Source: Actinomycetota bacterium (GTDB lineage: Bacteria > Actinomycetota > Actinomycetes > S36-B12). Taken from it: 9,141 nt of DNA. Below the pieces are notes generated by a model that saw only the letters and a list, made by a program, of their open reading frames with translations, made no database searches and was not told where the DNA came from. Every line of letters starts with the position of its first letter. Position 1 is the first letter of the stretch. Where the stretch lies: NCBI GenBank assembly GCA_016870425.1, contig VGBQ01000107.1, positions 1-9,141 of the forward strand, written 5' to 3'. The translations under genes were made by a program, and so were the position numbers. Below are positions 5,821 to 9,141 of this stretch, one piece after another.

Positions 5821-7205
5821 GTGAACTCCCGGCGCAGGTCGGCCAGGCGCTGGCTCAGCTCCTGGCGGGTCGCGGCGTACGCCGGGTCGTCGGCGAGATT
5901 CACCTGCTGCTGCGGATCGGCGACGGTGTCGTAGAGCTCGGGCGCCAGCCCGCGGTCGTACTCGACGTACAGCCACTGATCCGTGCGCACCGCCTGAGAC
6001 GGCGGCACCTGGTAGGGGAAGTCCGCGAAGTACTCGTAGAAGACCTCGTCGCGCCACTCGATCGCCTCGCCGCGCAGCAGTGGAGCGATGCTGCGGCCTT
6101 GCATCGCCGCGGGGATCGGCACGCCGGCGATGTCGAGCAGCGTGGGCGCGATGTCGGCGTTGAGCACCGGTGCGTCGCTGACGGTGCCGGGCGCGGTGAC
6201 CCCATCGGGCCAGCGCACGATGAAGGGCACCTTGATGTTGTCGTCGTAGGCCCAGCGCTTGCCGGTGAGCACGTGCTCGCCCCAGGAGTAGCCGTTGTCG
6301 CTGGTGTAGACGACGACGGTGTTGTCGGCGACCGGCTCGATCGCATCGAGCAGGCGGCCGATCTCACGGTCCATCCCCAGCAGCGTCTCGCAGTAGCGGC
6401 GGTAGCTCGTCTGCAGTCGCCCGGCCGTGCCCTCCCACACATTGCGATCGAGCAGAGTCTGGTAGGTGAAGGCCTCGTCCGGGAGATCGATCGCGACGTC
6501 GTCGTAGGTGCCGAGCAGGTCGTCGGGCGGCTCGAACTCGTGGTGCACGGCCTTGTGCGCGACCACGAGGCAGAAGGGGCGACCGTCATCCGTCTCCTCC
6601 AGCCACTGCAGGGCGTAGTCGGTGAGGTCGGTGCTCACATAGGTGCCCGGTCTCGGAGTCTGGACGCCGTCGACGATGAGTGGGCAATCGCGATAGACAC
6701 CCTGGCCTTCCTCGATGGTGAACGTGACGAAGCGCTCCACCCCGGGCAGGTCGGGCAGATCACCGGGCATGTGCCACTTGCCGATGTAGGCGCAGCGATA
6801 TCCGGCGGCAGCCAGTGAATCGAAGAAACTGGGCGTGCCCGGGGTCCAGGCGGAGAGGTTGTTCTGTACGCCGTGTCGCGATGCGTATTGGCCCGTGAGC
6901 AGCGTCGCACGCGACGGACTGCACAGCGCGGTCGTGACGTAGGCACGATCGAAGCGCACTCCCTCGCTCGCCAGAGTGTCGAGCGCGGGCGTCTGGAGGA
7001 AGGGCACCTCGCCGGTGATGCCGAGATGGTCCGCACGGTGATCGTCGCTGAAGATGACCAGCAGGTTGGGGGAGCCGGGGGGAGCGGTGGCCCCCTGCAC
7101 GGGGATCGGGCGCCCGCCGGTGGTGGGGGATCCCGCGCAACCGGAGACGGTCAGTCCGGCCAGGCCGACTCCGCCGACGAGGATGTCGCGTCGGGTCAGG
7201 GCCAT
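5817..7205 (-). CDS. Type I formylglycine-dependent sulfatase, Tat-exported lipoprotein
   Basis: 462 residues. The N-terminus has a twin-arginine signal (TRRDILVGG, residues 4-12), a hydrophobic stretch and a lipobox VSGC at 20-23, so the mature protein should be lipid-anchored at C23 outside the cell membrane. The sulfatase core is complete: SDDHR (53-57; D54/D55 bind calcium), CSPSR (95-99; C95 becomes formylglycine, R99 supports it) followed by LLTGQ, GKWH (142-145; K143, H145), AHKAVHHEF (216-224), SDNG (302-305; D303/N304) and K316 in LTGKRW. It hydrolyses sulfate esters, or possibly N-sulfates. The overall pattern resembles glucosamine-6-sulfatase/heparan-type relatives, but the substrate cannot be read. 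The formylglycine-generating enzyme must be encoded elsewhere. ATG 7205 has no ribosome site but an excellent leaderless promoter. The stop overlaps the membrane protein start. Confidence 0.93.
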   Translation of the reverse strand: MALTRRDILVGGVGLAGLTVSGCAGSPTTGGRPIPVQGATAPPGSPNLLVIFSDDHRADHLGITGEVPFLQTPALDTLASEGVRFDRAYVTTALCSPSRATLLTGQYASRHGVQNNLSAWTPGTPSFFDSLAAAGYRCAYIGKWHMPGDLPDLPGVERFVTFTIEEGQGVYRDCPLIVDGVQTPRPGTYVSTDLTDYALQWLEETDDGRPFCLVVAHKAVHHEFEPPDDLLGTYDDVAIDLPDEAFTYQTLLDRNVWEGTAGRLQTSYRRYCETLLGMDREIGRLLDAIEPVADNTVVVYTSDNGYSWGEHVLTGKRWAYDDNIKVPFIVRWPDGVTAPGTVSDAPVLNADIAPTLLDIAGVPIPAAMQGRSIAPLLRGEAIEWRDEVFYEYFADFPYQVPPSQAVRTDQWLYVEYDRGLAPELYDTVADPQQQVNLADDPAYAATRQELSQRLADLRREFT

Positions 7206-7211
7206 GCTGCG

Positions 7212-7240
7212 AGGTTAGCCGAGCGACCAACGCGTGTCAG
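7212..7240 (-). promoter_or_regulatory. Leaderless sigma70-type promoter of the sulfatase gene
   Basis: On the minus strand, -35 CTGACA (7240-7235; five of six match TTGACA), a 17-base spacer, and -10 TAACCT (7217-7212; fits TANNNT) precede the ATG at 7205 by 6 bases. Transcription would begin at or beside the start codon, giving a leaderless mRNA; no Shine-Dalgarno sequence precedes the ATG, in agreement. The -35 box overlaps the TGA (7239-7237) of the transporter gene upstream, so the sulfatase unit is expressed on its own as well as by any read-through. Confidence 0.7.
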
Positions 7241-8229
7241 CGCGTGAGGGCACCCGCGCGGTGGGCCCGCTGGGAGGCGAGTTCGGCCACGATGACGCCG
7301 GCCAGGACGATGAGCCCGCCCAGCCCCTGGACGGGAGAGATGACCTCGCCGAGCAGGACGAAGGCGATGAGCGCGGCCCACACCGGCTCCGTCGTGCCGA
7401 GGATCCCTCCCCGCTGCGCGCCGATGCGCTGCAGCGACATGAGGACCAGCACGAAGGGCACGACGGAGACAGCGATCGTGATCACGACGAGTGACCACAC
7501 CGGGATGCCCGTGATGCGACCGTCCAGCATCGAGGTGGTCGTGCTCATGAGGTCCCACGGGAAGCTCCACCAGGGCGCGAGGATGCTCCAAAACACGGTG
7601 GAGATGGCGAATCCCCAGAAGGCCAGGCTCATCACGTCACGGCGACGTGCGCCTTCTTCGCCGAGCAGGAGGTACGCCGCGAGCGCTGCGGCCGTGAGCA
7701 GCCCGTAGACCACGCCGAGCGGGTTGAGCGTCATGCCGGACCACACCTGGGAGACGAGCAGCAGCCCTCCGATGACGAGAGCGAGCGCCACCCAGATGCC
7801 GCGACCCACCGCCTCGTGCTTGACGAAGCGCAGCCACAGGGCCACGAGCACCGGCGCGAGGAAGGCCAGCAGCGCAGCGATCGCGACGGGCAGCAGCGAG
7901 ACGCTGAGGAAGAAGAGGAACGGCGTCAGGGCATACGCGAGTACGCCGAACAGGAGCAGGAAGCGCACCTCCGCGCGCCGCACCCTCAGCGAGGACGGCT
8001 TGGTGATGGCGAGGAAGGCGAGCAGCAGGACGGCGCAGCCGAGGGTGCGGATCTCGGTAACCTGGGCGGCGGTCAAGCCCGCCTCGATCTGAGCCTTCGC
8101 GACACTCCCGTTGAGCGCGAAGAGGAAGGCGGCCACGAGGTACATCACCGCACCGATCGCCTGCGTGCGCGTCGACGTGACCGGCACGCTCACCGGGCTG
8201 AGCGGCTCGATGGGATCGGGTGCGCTCAT
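7237..8229 (-). CDS. EamA-family (DMT superfamily) transporter, second of a tandem pair
   Basis: 330 residues, slightly longer than the usual 290-310 because of a polar N-terminal tail (1-22). About ten hydrophobic helices form two EamA repeats, roughly 24-157 and 171-315. The first has NGSVAKAQIEAGLTAAQVTE, typical of the family; the second ends with GTTEPVWAALIAFVLLGE (278-294), the classic EamA signature of this half. Such proteins are inner-membrane carriers, often exporting amino acids, metabolites or drugs; the substrate is not readable. Start ATG 8229 overlaps the stop of the upstream homologous transporter (ATGA), and no separate ribosome site is visible, so translation should be coupled. 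Only 31 bases separate it from the sulfatase gene downstream. The frame extends upstream of 8229, but that part is antisense-like shadow of its neighbour. Confidence 0.92.
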   Translation of the reverse strand: MSAPDPIEPLSPVSVPVTSTRTQAIGAVMYLVAAFLFALNGSVAKAQIEAGLTAAQVTEIRTLGCAVLLLAFLAITKPSSLRVRRAEVRFLLLFGVLAYALTPFLFFLSVSLLPVAIAALLAFLAPVLVALWLRFVKHEAVGRGIWVALALVIGGLLLVSQVWSGMTLNPLGVVYGLLTAAALAAYLLLGEEGARRRDVMSLAFWGFAISTVFWSILAPWWSFPWDLMSTTTSMLDGRITGIPVWSLVVITIAVSVVPFVLVLMSLQRIGAQRGGILGTTEPVWAALIAFVLLGEVISPVQGLGGLIVLAGVIVAELASQRAHRAGALTR

Positions 8230-9141
8230 CGGGACCGTTCTGCCAGGTAGACGCCGACGAGCACGATGGCGCCCCCGGCGATCTGCACGGGCGTGAGCAC
8301 CTCCGCGAGCGCGACCCACGCGATGATCGAGGCGATGAGCGGCTCGGTCATCCCGATGATGGATGCCTGTGCTGCGGTGACGTAGCCGAGTGCCCTCATG
8401 ACGAGCACGAAGGGCACCACCGTGCCCATGACGACCATCCACGTCGTGAGAACCCAAAGGGGGAGTTGAGGGCCGCTGCCGGCCAAGGGCTCGCTCATCC
8501 CGGAGTAGGCACTCCAGTTGGAGAAGCCCCACGGCGGTACGAGGAGCCAGAAGACGGCGGCGCCCCCCATGCCCCACATGGTGAGTGAGATCGCGTCGCG
8601 TGGTGGGTCTCCGCGACGCGCGTGCTCACCGAGGATGAAGAAGAGGGCGAGGGCGATCGCTGCGCCGAAGGCCGCGGCGACGCCGAGGCCGTCGAGGGTG
8701 AAGCCCTGCCACACCTGTGCGATGAGCGCGAGTCCGAGGATGGCGAGGAGCAGGCCCACCCAGACACTGCCCCTGACGGTCTGGTGCCGCCCGAAGCGCA
8801 CCCACAGGACGACCCAGATGGGAGCGGTGAACTCGATGATGAGGGCGATGCCGATGGGCATGCGCTCGATCGCGACAAAGTAGAGGAACTGGGTCATCGA
8901 TACGCCGATGACGCCGTAGGCGAGCAGCAGCTTCCATTCGTCGCGCCGGATGCGCAGTGCGCGCGGGCGCGTGAGGGCGACGATGGCTAGGAGGATGACG
9001 AAGGCGCCCATGGCGCGTGTCTCCGACAGCGTCACCGCGGAGACACCGCTGAGGAGGATCGACTTGACCACGGTTCCGTTGAGGGCAAAGAGGAGGGTGC
9101 CGGTGAGCAGGAGGGTGTAGCCGAGCGCGACACGCTGACCG
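8226..9141 (-). CDS. EamA-family (DMT superfamily) transporter, first of a tandem pair (5' end cut by window)
   Basis: 304 residues are visible; the reading frame runs off the right edge, probably lacking only the start and a few residues. The visible N-terminus (ALGYTLLLTGTLLFALNGTV) matches the first helix of its neighbour (AIGAVMYLVAAFLFALNGSV), so the in-frame GTG at 9071 is not the start. Both EamA halves are present with about ten helices and the signature MTEPLIASIIAWVALAEVLTP near the C-terminus. It aligns with the downstream transporter along its full length, including LNGTV/LNGSV, TEP and the ILGE/LLGE segment in the middle, so the pair arose by an old tandem duplication. The ATGA overlap implies made-to-order co-expression. 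Substrate unknown. Confidence 0.9.
   Translation of the reverse strand, partial: GQRVALGYTLLLTGTLLFALNGTVVKSILLSGVSAVTLSETRAMGAFVILLAIVALTRPRALRIRRDEWKLLLAYGVIGVSMTQFLYFVAIERMPIGIALIIEFTAPIWVVLWVRFGRHQTVRGSVWVGLLLAILGLALIAQVWQGFTLDGLGVAAAFGAAIALALFFILGEHARRGDPPRDAISLTMWGMGGAAVFWLLVPPWGFSNWSAYSGMSEPLAGSGPQLPLWVLTTWMVVMGTVVPFVLVMRALGYVTAAQASIIGMTEPLIASIIAWVALAEVLTPVQIAGGAIVLVGVYLAERSR

Noticed and set aside
5338..5934. 198-residue plus-strand frame
   Set aside because: Opposite-strand shadow of the membrane protein and sulfatase genes; rich in Arg/Gly/His/Asp with no motif.
5821..6057. N-terminal extension of the five-helix membrane protein
   Set aside because: Lies wholly within the sulfatase gene in another frame, Arg/Pro-rich and without membrane character; the GTGA overlap at 5820 gives a natural start.
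6099..6818. 239-residue plus-strand frame
   Set aside because: Antisense shadow of the sulfatase, whose catalytic residues are complete on the other strand.
9072..9141. GTG at 9071 as the start of the first transporter
   Set aside because: The frame continues upstream to the window edge with sequence matching the first helix of the neighbouring paralogue, so the true start is outside the window.

Overview
The window is a GC-rich stretch (about two-thirds G+C by eye) that looks like a chromosomal segment of an actinobacterium. The grounds are GTG starts, 4-base stop/start overlaps, leaderless-type promoters (TANNNT 6-7 bases before ATG) and a Tat-dependent lipoprotein. The exact genus cannot be read from it. 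There are eight protein genes (two cut by the window edges), no RNA genes, no insertion sequences and no CRISPR array.

Left half (1-4861), a catabolic cluster. A thiamine diphosphate (ThDP) enzyme of the acetolactate synthase / 2-oxo-acid decarboxylase family reads leftwards from 1549 and leaves the window. Facing away from it across 100 bases are an aldehyde dehydrogenase, an FAD amine/amino-acid oxidoreductase joined to it by a GTGA overlap, and then a TetR-type regulator. One consistent reading is oxidative breakdown of an amino acid or amine: flavin oxidation, then decarboxylation and/or aldehyde formation, then oxidation of the aldehyde to an acid, with the TetR protein as local regulator. 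The substrate is unknown. The ThDP enzyme carries an exact in-frame 36-bp tandem repeat (2.67 copies) just before its catalytic glutamate.

Middle (4862-5157), a gap between convergent genes. It holds two identical 43-bp copies, 61 bp apart, of a palindrome-bounded sequence that can fold into a long hairpin.

Right half (5158-9141), all on the minus strand. In transcription order there are two tandem, homologous EamA/DMT-type transporters joined by an ATGA overlap, a type I (formylglycine) sulfatase with a Tat lipoprotein signal, and an unrecognised five-helix membrane protein coupled to the sulfatase by a GTGA overlap. The sulfatase has its own strong leaderless promoter, whose -35 box overlaps the stop codon of the transporter gene before it.

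Nothing amounts to a clearly new defence or mobile system. The best leads are the minisatellite inside the ThDP enzyme, the duplicated hairpin element, and the sulfatase plus unknown membrane protein pair.
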